Below, piece by piece: positions 34,197 through 43,292 of a stretch of 64,000 nt of DNA. This DNA is from Pseudomonas laurylsulfativorans (lineage in GTDB: Bacteria > Pseudomonadota > Gammaproteobacteria > Pseudomonadales > Pseudomonadaceae). How positions within the stretch are numbered: position 1 is the first letter of the stretch; each line of letters begins with the position of its first letter. The notes under the pieces were generated by a model. The model was not told the origin of the DNA and did not search any database. It saw nothing but the letters and a program-made list of their open reading frames with translations. Location of the stretch: contig NZ_MUJK01000008.1 of the NCBI RefSeq assembly GCF_002906155.1, forward strand, positions 1 to 64,000. The letters are read 5' to 3'. A program made the translations under genes and the position numbers.

Positions 34197-35212
34197 GCTT
34201 TCACTCCGGCACGCAGACTGGCCAGCAGCACATCCAGTTCGGCCAGTTCAGGGCGGCGAGCGATTACCGCATCTATATACGCAAAGAAACGCGGCACATC
34301 GCCCAGATAACGCGGTTTGCCGTCGCGATGGCAGATGCGCGCGAAAATACCGATGACTTTCAGATGACGCTGCACGCCCATCAAGTCGCTGGCACGCAGG
34401 AAATCCTCGAACTGCGGTTGAACCGGAATGCCGAGGGCGCCCGCTTGTTGCCAGTAGCTTTCGAGCCAGCCGTGCACGCGCTCCTCGGGCCAGCTGAGGA
34501 AGGCGTCCTTGAACAGACAGGTCACGTCATAGGTCACCGGGCCATATACGGCATCCTGGAAATCCAGCACACCGGGATTGGGCTCGCTGAGCATCAGGTT
34601 GCGCGGCATGTAGTCGCGATGCACCAGGACTTTTGGTTGTGCCAGGGCGCTGTCGATCAACAGATCGCTGACTTGCTGCCAGAGTACTTGCTGCGCCGCG
34701 TCGAATTCGATGCCCAATTCGCGCTTCACGTACCACTCGGGGAACAGTTCCAGCTCGCGACGCAGCAACGCCACGTCATAGCTCGGCAGCGGCGCAACCA
34801 TCGGCAACTGCTGGAAAGCCAGCAACGCTTGCAGGGCATCCTTGAACAAACCATCGGCGTTTTCGCTATCGATGACGTCCAGATAGGTCTTGTTGCCCAA
34901 GTCATTGAGCAAAAGAAAACCGCGTTCCAGGTCTTCGGCATAAATTTTCGGCACATTTATTCCGGATTTCGCCAGTAGAAAGGCGATATCCACGAAGGGT
35001 TTGCAGTTTTCCTGGGGCGGCGGCGCGTCCATCACGATGAAACTTTTGCCACCGCCTTCCCAACGGAAATACCGCCGAAAACTCGCGTCGCTACTGGCCG
35101 CAGTCAATGTGGCCGGGGGGACGGCGCCCCAGCCCTGCTCGGCAAAAAGGGTCGCCAATTGTTCATCGAGCCAAACTTTCAGGTGTTGCAAGCGTACATC
35201 TTGATCAGGCAT
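34193..35212 (-). CDS. amgK: N-acetylmuramate/N-acetylglucosamine anomeric kinase
   Basis: Phosphorylates the anomeric carbon of MurNAc or GlcNAc, feeding MurU. The 339-residue aminoglycoside-phosphotransferase-fold protein has the catalytic loop VHRDYMPRNLM and the metal-binding VLDFQDAVYGP. It heads amgK-murU-(J-domain gene), is divergent from lptD, and 130 bp separate the two starts. With anmK and mepM in the same window it completes a recycling set. Confidence 0.9.
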   Translation of the reverse strand: MPDQDVRLQHLKVWLDEQLATLFAEQGWGAVPPATLTAASSDASFRRYFRWEGGGKSFIVMDAPPPQENCKPFVDIAFLLAKSGINVPKIYAEDLERGFLLLNDLGNKTYLDVIDSENADGLFKDALQALLAFQQLPMVAPLPSYDVALLRRELELFPEWYVKRELGIEFDAAQQVLWQQVSDLLIDSALAQPKVLVHRDYMPRNLMLSEPNPGVLDFQDAVYGPVTYDVTCLFKDAFLSWPEERVHGWLESYWQQAGALGIPVQPQFEDFLRASDLMGVQRHLKVIGIFARICHRDGKPRYLGDVPRFFAYIDAVIARRPELAELDVLLASLRAGVKA

Positions 35213-35342
35213 TGCAAGGGTCTCCGACGGCGCTAGCCGTCAAGCGGGTCATGCTTTATTATCCAGCATCTTTTTCAGACCATCGAGAGGCGTGCGGCCC
35301 ACACCGCGGGCAGATGGCACGCAGGAAGCCCGGACTAATAAG

Positions 35343-38156
35343 ATGGCATTGAAATCCCCCGCGTTTCGTAAAAAATTTCCGTTGTTGGTTACCGGCAGTT
35401 TGCTGGCGCTGCAACCCCTTGCCACTTCCTACGTGGTCGCCGCGGAACAGTTTGACTGCTCAGTCTCTGCTTCGGGTTCCTGGGACTGCGCGCCAAAGGC
35501 GCCGGCGGCGGCATTGCCACCGCGTCCCGTCCATGACGGCAGCGCAGTTTCCGCCACCGGCGAAGCCCCGACCGAGAACGGCTCCAGTGAAGACACTGGC
35601 GCCAAGCCGGTGCTGGTCACCGAATCCAAAGGCCGTGGCCTGAAGTCACGTAGCGAAGACTACAGTCACCTCGACTGGGTTCCCCGCGAGCAGCTCACCG
35701 CCGCACAATTGGCCGAAACCGGTCCTTATTGCTCTGGTTCCTATATCGAACCGATTCGTCCTGGCATGAATGACAAGACGAATAAAAGTGACGCGCCTAC
35801 CTTTATCGGCGCAAAAGCCTCCCGCTATAAGCAGGATGAGCAAGTCGCAACCCTGGCCGGCGACGTTGTCATGCGCCAGGGCAGCATGCAGGTCGAAGCC
35901 GACGAAGCCAACCTGTACCAGGCCGAAAGCCGTGGCGAACTGAACGGCAACGTGCGCATTCGCGACAACGGCGCCCTGATCGTCGGCGACCACGCCGATG
36001 TGCAGCTCGACACCGGTGAAGCCAAGGTCGACAACGCCGAATACGTGATGCACAAATCGCGCATCCGCGGTAATGCCCTGTACGCCAAGCGTGCCGAGAA
36101 CGCCATCATCCGCCTCAAGGATGGTACGTACACCACGTGCGAACCGAACAGCAACGCTTGGCAGCTCAAGGGCAACAACATCACCCTGAACCCGGCCACC
36201 GGTTTCGGTACGGCGACCAACGTGACGCTGCGGGTCAAGGACATTCCGATCCTCTACACGCCGTACATCTATTTCCCGATCGATGACCGTCGCCAGTCCG
36301 GCTTCCTGCCGCCGACCATCGGCACCGGCAGCGATACCGGCTTCATGCTGGTCACCCCGTACTACTTCAACCTGGCGCCGAACTACGATGCCACGTTGTA
36401 CCCGCGCTACATGGAAAAGCACGGCTTGTTGATGGAAGGCGAATTCCGCTACCTGACCAAGTCCAGCGAAGGCCAGTTCGGTGCGGCGTACCTGAACGAC
36501 GAAAGCGACGAGCGCGACAAGCAGTCCGACGCCGAAAAAACCCGCTACATGTACAACTGGCAGCACAAGGGTGGTCTCGACTCGCGCGTGCTCACGCAAG
36601 TCGACTACACCAAGATCAGCGATCCGTATTACTTCCAGGATCTGCAGACCGACCAGATTGGCGTGAAAAGCAACGACTACGTGAACCAGCAGGGTTCCGT
36701 GACCTATCGTGGCGAAGGCTATACCGCTCGCGCGAATGCCCAAGCCTATGAACTGGCGAGCGTATCGAACATTACGCCGTACGACCGCCTGCCACAGCTC
36801 ACCCTCGACGGCATGCTGCCTTACCATCCGGAAGGGCTGGACTTCTCGTACAGCACCGAACTTGTACGGTTTGATCGGAATCTGCGGAGCGGGACATACT
36901 TTGACGAAGACGGTGTCGGCAGTCCCCGTCTTGATAACAACGTTCAAGGTCTGGCTCGCGCCAACGGCGACCGCCTGAATCTCGCGCCAGCCATCAGCCT
37001 GCCGATGAACTCGACGTACGGCTTCCTGACACCGAAGCTCAAGTACCAGTACACCCAGTACCAACTGGATCTGGACGGTACCGGCAAAAGTCAAATCGCG
37101 GCTCAGAATCAAGCCGCAGCTGCAAACGGGACTGAAAACCTCAATGGTCAGTTCGACAGCAACCAGAACCGTGGCGTACCAATCGCCAGCATCGATAGCG
37201 GCCTGTACTTTGATCGCAATACCCAGTATTTCGGCAAAAACTACCGCCAGACCCTCGAGCCGCGCCTGTTCTACCTGTACGTGCCTGAGGTCGACCAGGA
37301 AGACATCCCGGTATTCGACACCAGCGAATACACCTTCAACTACGCGTCGCTATTCCGTGACAACCGCTTCTCCGGCTCCGACCGTGTCGGCGACGAGAAC
37401 AAACTGTCCCTAGGCGTGACCAGCCGTTGGATCGAAGACAACGGTTTTGAGCGCCAGCGCATCAGCGTCGGCCAGGCCTTGTACTTCAAGGACCGCGAAG
37501 TTCAGTTGCCGGGTATCGATGCAAAAACCCGCAAGGATACGCAAGCCAGCGTGTCGCCTTACGCCCTGGAATACGAGTATCGCTGGAACCGCGACTGGCG
37601 TACCACGGCCGACTACAACTGGGACCCGGACAGCCGCAGCCCTCGCTCGGGCAGCGCGATGTTCCACTACCAGCCTGAAGACAACCCGAACAAGGTGGTC
37701 AACGTCGGCTATCGCTATCGCAATGACCAGATCCGTTATGACCAGAACACCGGTCAATGGAGCGTTGGCGGCGGTGACTACGGCACTCCTGGCCAGCCGG
37801 GCTACGTGAAGGACTACTATAAGATCGAACAGCACGACTTCTCGGTGATCTGGCCGATCGTGCCGCAATGGAGCGCTATCAGCCGCTGGCAGTATGACTA
37901 CAACCGCAACCGTACCCTGGAAGCCTTCGGTGGTTTCGAGTACGACAGCTGCTGCTGGAAACTGCGCCTGATCAACCGTTACTTCGTTGATTACGACGAG
38001 TTCAGCCAGGAAGCACCGCAAAACGAAAAAGGCGACCATGGCGTCTTCCTCCAAATTGTTCTGAAGGGACTCGGCGGCCTCACTGGCGCCAAGGCAGAGA
38101 GCTTCCTCGACAAAGGCATTCAAGGTTATCGTGAACGTGAAGACCAAGCTTTCTGA
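35343..38156 (+). CDS. lptD: LPS-assembly outer membrane protein LptD
   Basis: Forms, with LptE, the outer-membrane gate that inserts lipopolysaccharide. The 937 residues have a signal peptide (about 1-33), an N-terminal extension, an OstA/jellyroll domain (about 150-260) and a large C-terminal beta-barrel. The adjacent cysteines of SCCW near the C-terminus and the N-terminal cysteines (FDCS, WDC) fit the disulfide pattern needed for maturation. Start at 35343 opens MALKSPAFRKKFP. It heads lptD-surA-pdxA-ksgA-apaG-apaH. Confidence 0.96.
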   Translation: MALKSPAFRKKFPLLVTGSLLALQPLATSYVVAAEQFDCSVSASGSWDCAPKAPAAALPPRPVHDGSAVSATGEAPTENGSSEDTGAKPVLVTESKGRGLKSRSEDYSHLDWVPREQLTAAQLAETGPYCSGSYIEPIRPGMNDKTNKSDAPTFIGAKASRYKQDEQVATLAGDVVMRQGSMQVEADEANLYQAESRGELNGNVRIRDNGALIVGDHADVQLDTGEAKVDNAEYVMHKSRIRGNALYAKRAENAIIRLKDGTYTTCEPNSNAWQLKGNNITLNPATGFGTATNVTLRVKDIPILYTPYIYFPIDDRRQSGFLPPTIGTGSDTGFMLVTPYYFNLAPNYDATLYPRYMEKHGLLMEGEFRYLTKSSEGQFGAAYLNDESDERDKQSDAEKTRYMYNWQHKGGLDSRVLTQVDYTKISDPYYFQDLQTDQIGVKSNDYVNQQGSVTYRGEGYTARANAQAYELASVSNITPYDRLPQLTLDGMLPYHPEGLDFSYSTELVRFDRNLRSGTYFDEDGVGSPRLDNNVQGLARANGDRLNLAPAISLPMNSTYGFLTPKLKYQYTQYQLDLDGTGKSQIAAQNQAAAANGTENLNGQFDSNQNRGVPIASIDSGLYFDRNTQYFGKNYRQTLEPRLFYLYVPEVDQEDIPVFDTSEYTFNYASLFRDNRFSGSDRVGDENKLSLGVTSRWIEDNGFERQRISVGQALYFKDREVQLPGIDAKTRKDTQASVSPYALEYEYRWNRDWRTTADYNWDPDSRSPRSGSAMFHYQPEDNPNKVVNVGYRYRNDQIRYDQNTGQWSVGGGDYGTPGQPGYVKDYYKIEQHDFSVIWPIVPQWSAISRWQYDYNRNRTLEAFGGFEYDSCCWKLRLINRYFVDYDEFSQEAPQNEKGDHGVFLQIVLKGLGGLTGAKAESFLDKGIQGYREREDQAF

Positions 38157-39453
38157 TTGTCTGCGCCCGCTGATGCTGGGCGCGTTGTTTCTGACTACGG
38201 CGGCCAGTGCCGCCGTACAGTCCATCGATAAAGTGGTGGCCATCGTCGACAACGACGTGGTCATGCAGAGCCAACTGGACCAACGTGTCCGTGAAGTTCA
38301 GCAAACCATTGCCAAGCGGGGTTCTGCCGTGCCGCCGTCCAGCGTGCTGGAGCAGCAGGTACTTGAACGCCTGATCGTCGAAAACCTGCAACTGCAGATC
38401 GGCGAGCGCTCCGGCATCCGCATTACCGATGAAGAGTTGAACCAGGCTGTCGGCACCATTGCCCAGCGCAACAACATGTCGGTTGAGCAGTTCCGCGCCG
38501 CCCTGACTCGCGACGGTCTGTCCTACGACGACGCACGTGAGCAGATTCGCCGCGAAATGGTCATCAGCCGTGTGCGCCAGCGTCGGGTCGCCGAACGCAT
38601 CCAGGTCTCCGAGCAGGAAGTGAAGAACTTCCTGGCATCGGATCTGGGCAAAATGCAGCTGTCCGAAGAATTCCACCTGGCCAACATCCTGATTCCTACG
38701 CCGGAAAGCGCCAACTCCGACGCCATTCAGAGTGCCGCCAAACAGGCCGATGCGATTTACCAGCAGCTCAAGCAAGGCGCTGACTTCGGTCAGTTGGCAA
38801 TCGCCAAGTCCGCCAGCGAAACCGCACTGGAAGGTGGCGACATGGGCTGGCGTAAAGCCGCTCAACTGCCTCCGCCGTTCGATCGCCTGCTGAGCACCAT
38901 GCCGGTGGGTGATGTCACCCAGCCAATGCGTACCCCGGGCGGCTTCATCATCCTGAAGATCCTCGACAAGCGTGGCGGCGAGACCCAGATGCGCGATGAA
39001 GTGCATGTGCGTCACATCCTGGTCAAGCCGAGCCCGATCCGCGACGAAGCGAAAACCAAGGCTCTGGCCGAATCGCTCTACAGCCGTATCCAGTCTGGCG
39101 AAGACTTCGGTGAGCTGGCGAAAAGCTACTCGGAAGACCCGGGTTCCGCCCTCAACGGCGGCGACCTGAACTGGATCGACCCGAACGCGCTGGTGCCCGA
39201 GTTCCGCGAAGTGATGGCCAAGACCCCGCAAGGTCAGCTGTCCAAGCCGTTCCAGACTCAATACGGCTGGCACGTCCTGGAAGTCCTTGGCCGTCGCGCC
39301 ACCGACAGCACCTCACAGGCTCGCGAGCAGCAGGCAATGACCGTTTTGCGTAACCGCAAATACGACGAAGAGCTGCAAACCTGGCTGCGTCAGATCCGTG
39401 ACGAAGCGTACGTGGAAATCAAACTCCCTGGCGCCGACCAGGCAGCACAGTGA
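38131..39453 (+). CDS. surA: Periplasmic peptidyl-prolyl isomerase/chaperone SurA
   Basis: Outer-membrane-protein chaperone that delivers barrels, including LptD, to the BAM complex. The 440 residues have a signal peptide (about 1-28), an N-terminal chaperone region and two parvulin domains (about 185-285 and 295-390). It overlaps the end of lptD by 26 bp. Start is a GTG: 38131 has AAGG five bases upstream; GTG at 38137 (MKTKLSD...) is the alternative. Translational coupling to its client LptD is likely. Confidence 0.93.
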   Translation: MNVKTKLSDCLRPLMLGALFLTTAASAAVQSIDKVVAIVDNDVVMQSQLDQRVREVQQTIAKRGSAVPPSSVLEQQVLERLIVENLQLQIGERSGIRITDEELNQAVGTIAQRNNMSVEQFRAALTRDGLSYDDAREQIRREMVISRVRQRRVAERIQVSEQEVKNFLASDLGKMQLSEEFHLANILIPTPESANSDAIQSAAKQADAIYQQLKQGADFGQLAIAKSASETALEGGDMGWRKAAQLPPPFDRLLSTMPVGDVTQPMRTPGGFIILKILDKRGGETQMRDEVHVRHILVKPSPIRDEAKTKALAESLYSRIQSGEDFGELAKSYSEDPGSALNGGDLNWIDPNALVPEFREVMAKTPQGQLSKPFQTQYGWHVLEVLGRRATDSTSQAREQQAMTVLRNRKYDEELQTWLRQIRDEAYVEIKLPGADQAAQ

Positions 39454-40439
39454 AACCCCAACGTTTCGCGCTGACACCCGGTGAACCAGCCGGCATAGGT
39501 CCCGACCTGTGCCTGCTGCTCGCCTCGCAAGCCCAGCCCTACCCCCTGATTGCCATTACCAGCCGCGACCTGCTCATCGAGCGGGCCGCGCAACTGGGCG
39601 TGGCTGTCGACTTGCTGCCGGTCACACCGGACAACTGGCCGGATGCACCCGCGCCCGCCAACAGCCTGTACGTCTGGGATACACCGCTCAATGCCAAGGT
39701 CGTTGCCGGGCAACTGGACAAGGCCAACGCTGCCTTCGTCCTGGAAACCCTGACCCGCGCCGGCCAGGGCTGCCTGAACGGGGATTTTGCCGGCATGATC
39801 ACCGCGCCGGTGCACAAGGGCGTGATCAACGAATCCGGTATCGCCTTTTCCGGGCACACCGAATTCCTCGCCGACCTGACCCACACCGCGCAAGTGGTGA
39901 TGATGCTGGCCACACGCGGTTTGCGCGTGGCCCTGGTGACCACTCACCTGCCGCTTCGCGAGATTGCCGATGCAATCACGCCAGAGCGCCTGGAGCGCGT
40001 CACGCGAATCCTGCACGCCGACCTGCAAAACAAATTCGGCATCGCCCGGCCACGCATCCTGGTCTGCGGGCTCAATCCGCATGCCGGCGAAGGCGGACAC
40101 CTGGGCCATGAAGAAATCGATATCATCGAACCCACATTAGAGCGCTTGCGCGGCGAGGGCATGGACCTACGCGGCCCCCTGCCCGCCGACACTCTGTTTA
40201 CCCCCAAATATCTGGAGCACTGCGATGCGGTGCTGGCGATGTACCACGACCAGGGCCTGCCGGTGCTGAAGTACAAAGGCTTCGGCGCGGCAGTCAACGT
40301 GACCCTCGGCTTGCCGATCATCCGCACCTCGGTCGACCACGGCACTGCCCTGGACCTGGCCGGCAGCGGCAAGATCGACACCGGCAGCCTGCAAGTCGCC
40401 CTGGAAACCGCCTACCAGATGGCCGAGACCCGTTTATGA
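39450..40439 (+). CDS. pdxA: 4-hydroxythreonine-4-phosphate dehydrogenase
   Basis: Metal-dependent NAD(P) enzyme of pyridoxal phosphate synthesis. The 329 residues include TPGEPAGIGPDL at the N-terminus, GHTEFLADL, the histidine metal ligands (NPHAGEGGH and MYHDQGLPVLK) and the C-terminal HGTALDLAG. It starts with GTG overlapping the surA stop by 4 bp (GTGA). Overlaps on both sides indicate tight operon coupling. Confidence 0.95.
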   Translation: MKPQRFALTPGEPAGIGPDLCLLLASQAQPYPLIAITSRDLLIERAAQLGVAVDLLPVTPDNWPDAPAPANSLYVWDTPLNAKVVAGQLDKANAAFVLETLTRAGQGCLNGDFAGMITAPVHKGVINESGIAFSGHTEFLADLTHTAQVVMMLATRGLRVALVTTHLPLREIADAITPERLERVTRILHADLQNKFGIARPRILVCGLNPHAGEGGHLGHEEIDIIEPTLERLRGEGMDLRGPLPADTLFTPKYLEHCDAVLAMYHDQGLPVLKYKGFGAAVNVTLGLPIIRTSVDHGTALDLAGSGKIDTGSLQVALETAYQMAETRL

Positions 40440-41254
40440 CCGAGCAATACCAACACAAGGCGCGCAAACGCTTTGGCCAAAACTTTCTGCACGACGCCGG
40501 CGTTATCGACCGCATCCTGCGTTCCATCCATGCCAAGGCAGAAGACCGCCTGCTGGAAATCGGCCCGGGCCAGGGCGCACTGACCCAAGGCCTGCTCAGC
40601 AGCGGCGCGCAACTCGACGTGGTGGAGCTGGACAAGGACCTGATCCCGATCCTCAACCAGCAGTTTGCCGGCAAGAGCAACTTCAACCTGCATCAGGGCG
40701 ATGCACTGAAGTTCGACTTCAACAGCCTGAATGCCGCGCCAGGCAGCCTGCGGGTGGTCGGCAACCTGCCGTACAACATCTCCACGCCGCTGATTTTTCA
40801 CCTCCTGCACAACTCGCACCTGATTCGCGACATGCACTTCATGCTGCAAAAGGAAGTGGTCGAGCGCCTGGCTGCGGGCCCGGGTGGTGGTGACTGGGGC
40901 CGCCTGTCGATCATGGTTCAGTACCACTGCCGGGTCGAACACCTGTTCAACGTTGGCCCAGGTGCGTTCAACCCGCCACCGAAAGTCGACTCGGCCATCG
41001 TGCGCCTGGTGCCCCACGCGGTACTGCCGCATCCGGCCAAGGATCACCGCTTGCTGGAGCGCGTTGTGCGCGAGGCGTTCAACCAGCGCCGCAAAACCCT
41101 GCGCAACACCCTCAAGCTGCTGCTGAGCAACGCCGAAATCGAAGCCGCCGGCGTCGATGGCAGCCTGCGTCCCGAGCAGCTCGACCTGGCCGCCTTCGTG
41201 CGCCTGGCCGACAAGCTCAGCGAGCAAGCACCACAAAAGCCTGCCGCAGACTGA
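40436..41254 (+). CDS. ksgA: 16S rRNA dimethyladenosine transferase
   Basis: Dimethylates A1518 and A1519 of 16S rRNA late in small-subunit assembly; loss gives kasugamycin resistance. The 272-residue SAM methyltransferase has the N-terminal RKRFGQNFLHD, the SAM-binding ILEIGPGQG-like LLEIGPGQGALT, and NLPYNIS (NLPY catalytic motif). Its start overlaps the pdxA stop by 4 bp. Confidence 0.96.
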   Translation: MTEQYQHKARKRFGQNFLHDAGVIDRILRSIHAKAEDRLLEIGPGQGALTQGLLSSGAQLDVVELDKDLIPILNQQFAGKSNFNLHQGDALKFDFNSLNAAPGSLRVVGNLPYNISTPLIFHLLHNSHLIRDMHFMLQKEVVERLAAGPGGGDWGRLSIMVQYHCRVEHLFNVGPGAFNPPPKVDSAIVRLVPHAVLPHPAKDHRLLERVVREAFNQRRKTLRNTLKLLLSNAEIEAAGVDGSLRPEQLDLAAFVRLADKLSEQAPQKPAAD

Positions 41255-41370
41255 CAGGCGATGAGCGCTATCGGGTAGGACGCCACTCTGGTCTACTACC
41301 CGATACTTGGCCTAGACTGAACTCCATCAGCTACGCCCCGCTTCCCGCTTCGTTTTTAAGGCCCCTTTGC

Positions 41371-41751
41371 ATGTCCGATCCTCGCTATCAGGTCGACGTC
41401 AGCGTCGTCACTCGCTATCTGGCAGAACAATCGCAACCCGAGCACGATCGCTTTGCCTTCGCCTACACCATCACCGTGCAAAACAATGGTGAAATGCCCG
41501 CCAAACTGCTTTCACGGCACTGGGTCATCACCGACGGTGACGGGCATGTCGAAGAAGTGCGCGGCGCAGGCGTAGTCGGCCAGCAACCATTGATCGACCC
41601 AGGCAAGAGCCATACCTACAGCAGCGGCACGGTCATGACCACCAAGGTCGGCACCATGCAAGGTACTTATCAGATGCTTTCCGACGACGGCAAACACTTC
41701 GATGCCATCATTGCGCCCTTCCGCCTGGCGGTGCCCGGAGCCCTGCACTGA
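41371..41751 (+). CDS. apaG: ApaG domain protein
   Basis: Small (126 residues) fibronectin-III-fold protein of unknown biochemical role, generally linked to apaH and Co2+/Mg2+ homeostasis. Characteristic segments are SQPEHDRFAFAYTITVQN, LLSRHWVITD and SGTVMTTKVGTMQGTYQM. Its TGA stop overlaps the apaH ATG by one base, and it lies 116 bp after ksgA. Confidence 0.94.
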   Translation: MSDPRYQVDVSVVTRYLAEQSQPEHDRFAFAYTITVQNNGEMPAKLLSRHWVITDGDGHVEEVRGAGVVGQQPLIDPGKSHTYSSGTVMTTKVGTMQGTYQMLSDDGKHFDAIIAPFRLAVPGALH

Positions 41752-42632
41752 TGGCAACGTATGCTGTCGGCGACCTGCAAGGCTGCCTTCAGGCCCTGCA
41801 ATGCCTGCTCAAACAAGTGGCGTTCGACCCTCAACGGGATCGCCTGTGGCTGGTGGGCGACCTGGTCAACCGCGGCCCGCAGTCGCTGGAGACCCTGCGC
41901 TTCCTCTATAGCATCCGCGAATCGCTGGTGTGCGTGCTCGGCAACCACGACCTGCACCTGCTGGCGGCCGGACGCAACATCGAACGCCTGAAGAAGGCCG
42001 ACACCCTGCGCGAGATCATTGAAGCGCCCGATAGCGCCGAACTGCTCGAATGGCTGCGCCAGCAAAAGCTCATGCACTACGACGAACAGCGCAACGTTGC
42101 ACTGGTCCATGCCGGCATTCCACCGCAGTGGTCGCTGCGCAAAGCCTTGAAATGTGCCGCCGAAGTCGAGACCGCCTTGCGTGACGACAACCTGTTGCCG
42201 CCCTACCTCGATGGCATGTACGGCAACGACCCGGCGAAATGGGACAACGACCTCAAAGGCGTGACTCGCCTGCGGGTGATCACCAACTATTTCACGCGCA
42301 TGCGCTTTTGCACCGCCGAAGGCAAACTCGATCTCAAGAGCAAGGAAGGTCTCGATACCGCACCACCTGGCTACAAGCCCTGGTTCCAGCACAAGGAACG
42401 CAAGACCAAGGATGTGAAAATCATCTTCGGTCACTGGGCTGCGCTGGAAGGTAACGTCCATGAGGCGGGCATCTCGGCCCTCGACACCGGCTGCGTCTGG
42501 GGCGGCGCCCTGACCCTGATGAACGTTGACAGCTTTGAGCGCTTGTCCTGCAAATGCGACGAACACGGTCATGCCGTGCCGCCAGTCGCCTCATCCATTT
42601 CCCAAACATCGCCAGCCAGCGCTCCGCGCTAG
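41751..42632 (+). CDS. apaH: Diadenosine tetraphosphatase (symmetrical)
   Basis: Metallophosphatase that cleaves Ap4A to two ADP and can decap Np4-RNAs. The 293 residues have the calcineurin-like motifs GDLQG, GDLVNRGP, GNHDLH, a later VHAGIPP and GHW. It is the last gene of the lptD-to-apaH series; glpE follows 33 bp later with its own GGAG site, so it may be cotranscribed. Confidence 0.95.
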   Translation: MATYAVGDLQGCLQALQCLLKQVAFDPQRDRLWLVGDLVNRGPQSLETLRFLYSIRESLVCVLGNHDLHLLAAGRNIERLKKADTLREIIEAPDSAELLEWLRQQKLMHYDEQRNVALVHAGIPPQWSLRKALKCAAEVETALRDDNLLPPYLDGMYGNDPAKWDNDLKGVTRLRVITNYFTRMRFCTAEGKLDLKSKEGLDTAPPGYKPWFQHKERKTKDVKIIFGHWAALEGNVHEAGISALDTGCVWGGALTLMNVDSFERLSCKCDEHGHAVPPVASSISQTSPASAPR

Positions 42633-42665
42633 ACTGCCCATTCAGCCGAGCCACAGGAGCCCGCC

Positions 42666-42995
42666 ATGAGCGAATTCAAACGTATCCCCCCGGAACAGGC
42701 CCAGGCCCTGCGCGAACAAGGCGCAGTGGTGGTCGACGTCCGCGACCCGGCCACTTTTGCCGCCCTGCACATCGCAGGCTCGAAGCATCTGGACAATCAT
42801 TCCCTGCACGCTTTCATCCAGGGCGCCGATCTCGATGCGCCGACCGTAGTGGTCTGCTATCACGGCAATTCCAGCCAGGGTGCCGCCGCCTACCTAATCA
42901 GCCAGGGCTTCTCCGACGTCTACAGCATGGATGGCGGATTCGAGTTGTGGCGTACGACCTACCCTGCGGAAACAGCACAAGGCACTTCCGAATAA
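42666..42995 (+). CDS. glpE: Thiosulfate sulfurtransferase GlpE
   Basis: Single-domain rhodanese of 109 residues that moves sulfane sulfur from thiosulfate to cyanide or thioredoxin. The catalytic cysteine C64 sits in the loop VVCYHGNSSQGA, and the N-terminal VVDVRDPATF matches the family. ACAGGAG lies nine bases before the start. A hairpin (43040-43062) follows. Confidence 0.93.
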   Translation: MSEFKRIPPEQAQALREQGAVVVDVRDPATFAALHIAGSKHLDNHSLHAFIQGADLDAPTVVVCYHGNSSQGAAAYLISQGFSDVYSMDGGFELWRTTYPAETAQGTSE

Positions 42996-43292
42996 TTTTT
43001 TTGTAACGTTGCAGGCCCCGGCTCCCGCGGGCTAGCGCGGTGGCAGACGAACGGTCTGCCACAACTAATTACGTATCTCGCCTTTACCTCCCGAATTCCC
43101 AACTATCCTTAAGCCCAGGCCATCCAAAACAGGGGAGAGCCGGTACACCGGCGCACGGGTCATCGGGAGTAGCTTTCGGAGTCGTCAGCTCCGGGAGAGT
43201 TCTGGGGGGTAAACAGCAATCGCCTGTACGGTTGCTGCCAGCATCGACTGAGTGATCCGGCGTCGGCTCCACGTATCGAGCGAGGTGACGTC
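42996..43292 (+). promoter_or_regulatory. prkA upstream region and structured leader
   Basis: Contains a hairpin with a 9-bp stem (GTGGCAGAC/GTCTGCCAC, 43040-43062), a sigma-S-like -10 (CTATCCT, 43103-43109), and a leader of about 180 nt with a GCCGG-TACA-CCGGC hairpin (43139-43152), a 9-bp stem (43214-43237) and at least five GGA motifs. E. coli yeaG is RpoS-dependent; by analogy the same may hold here. The role of the leader structure is unknown. Confidence 0.5.

Noticed and set aside
35646..37112. A 488-codon minus-strand open frame
   Set aside because: Antisense to lptD, with the Val/Gly/Ala-rich composition of a shadow frame.
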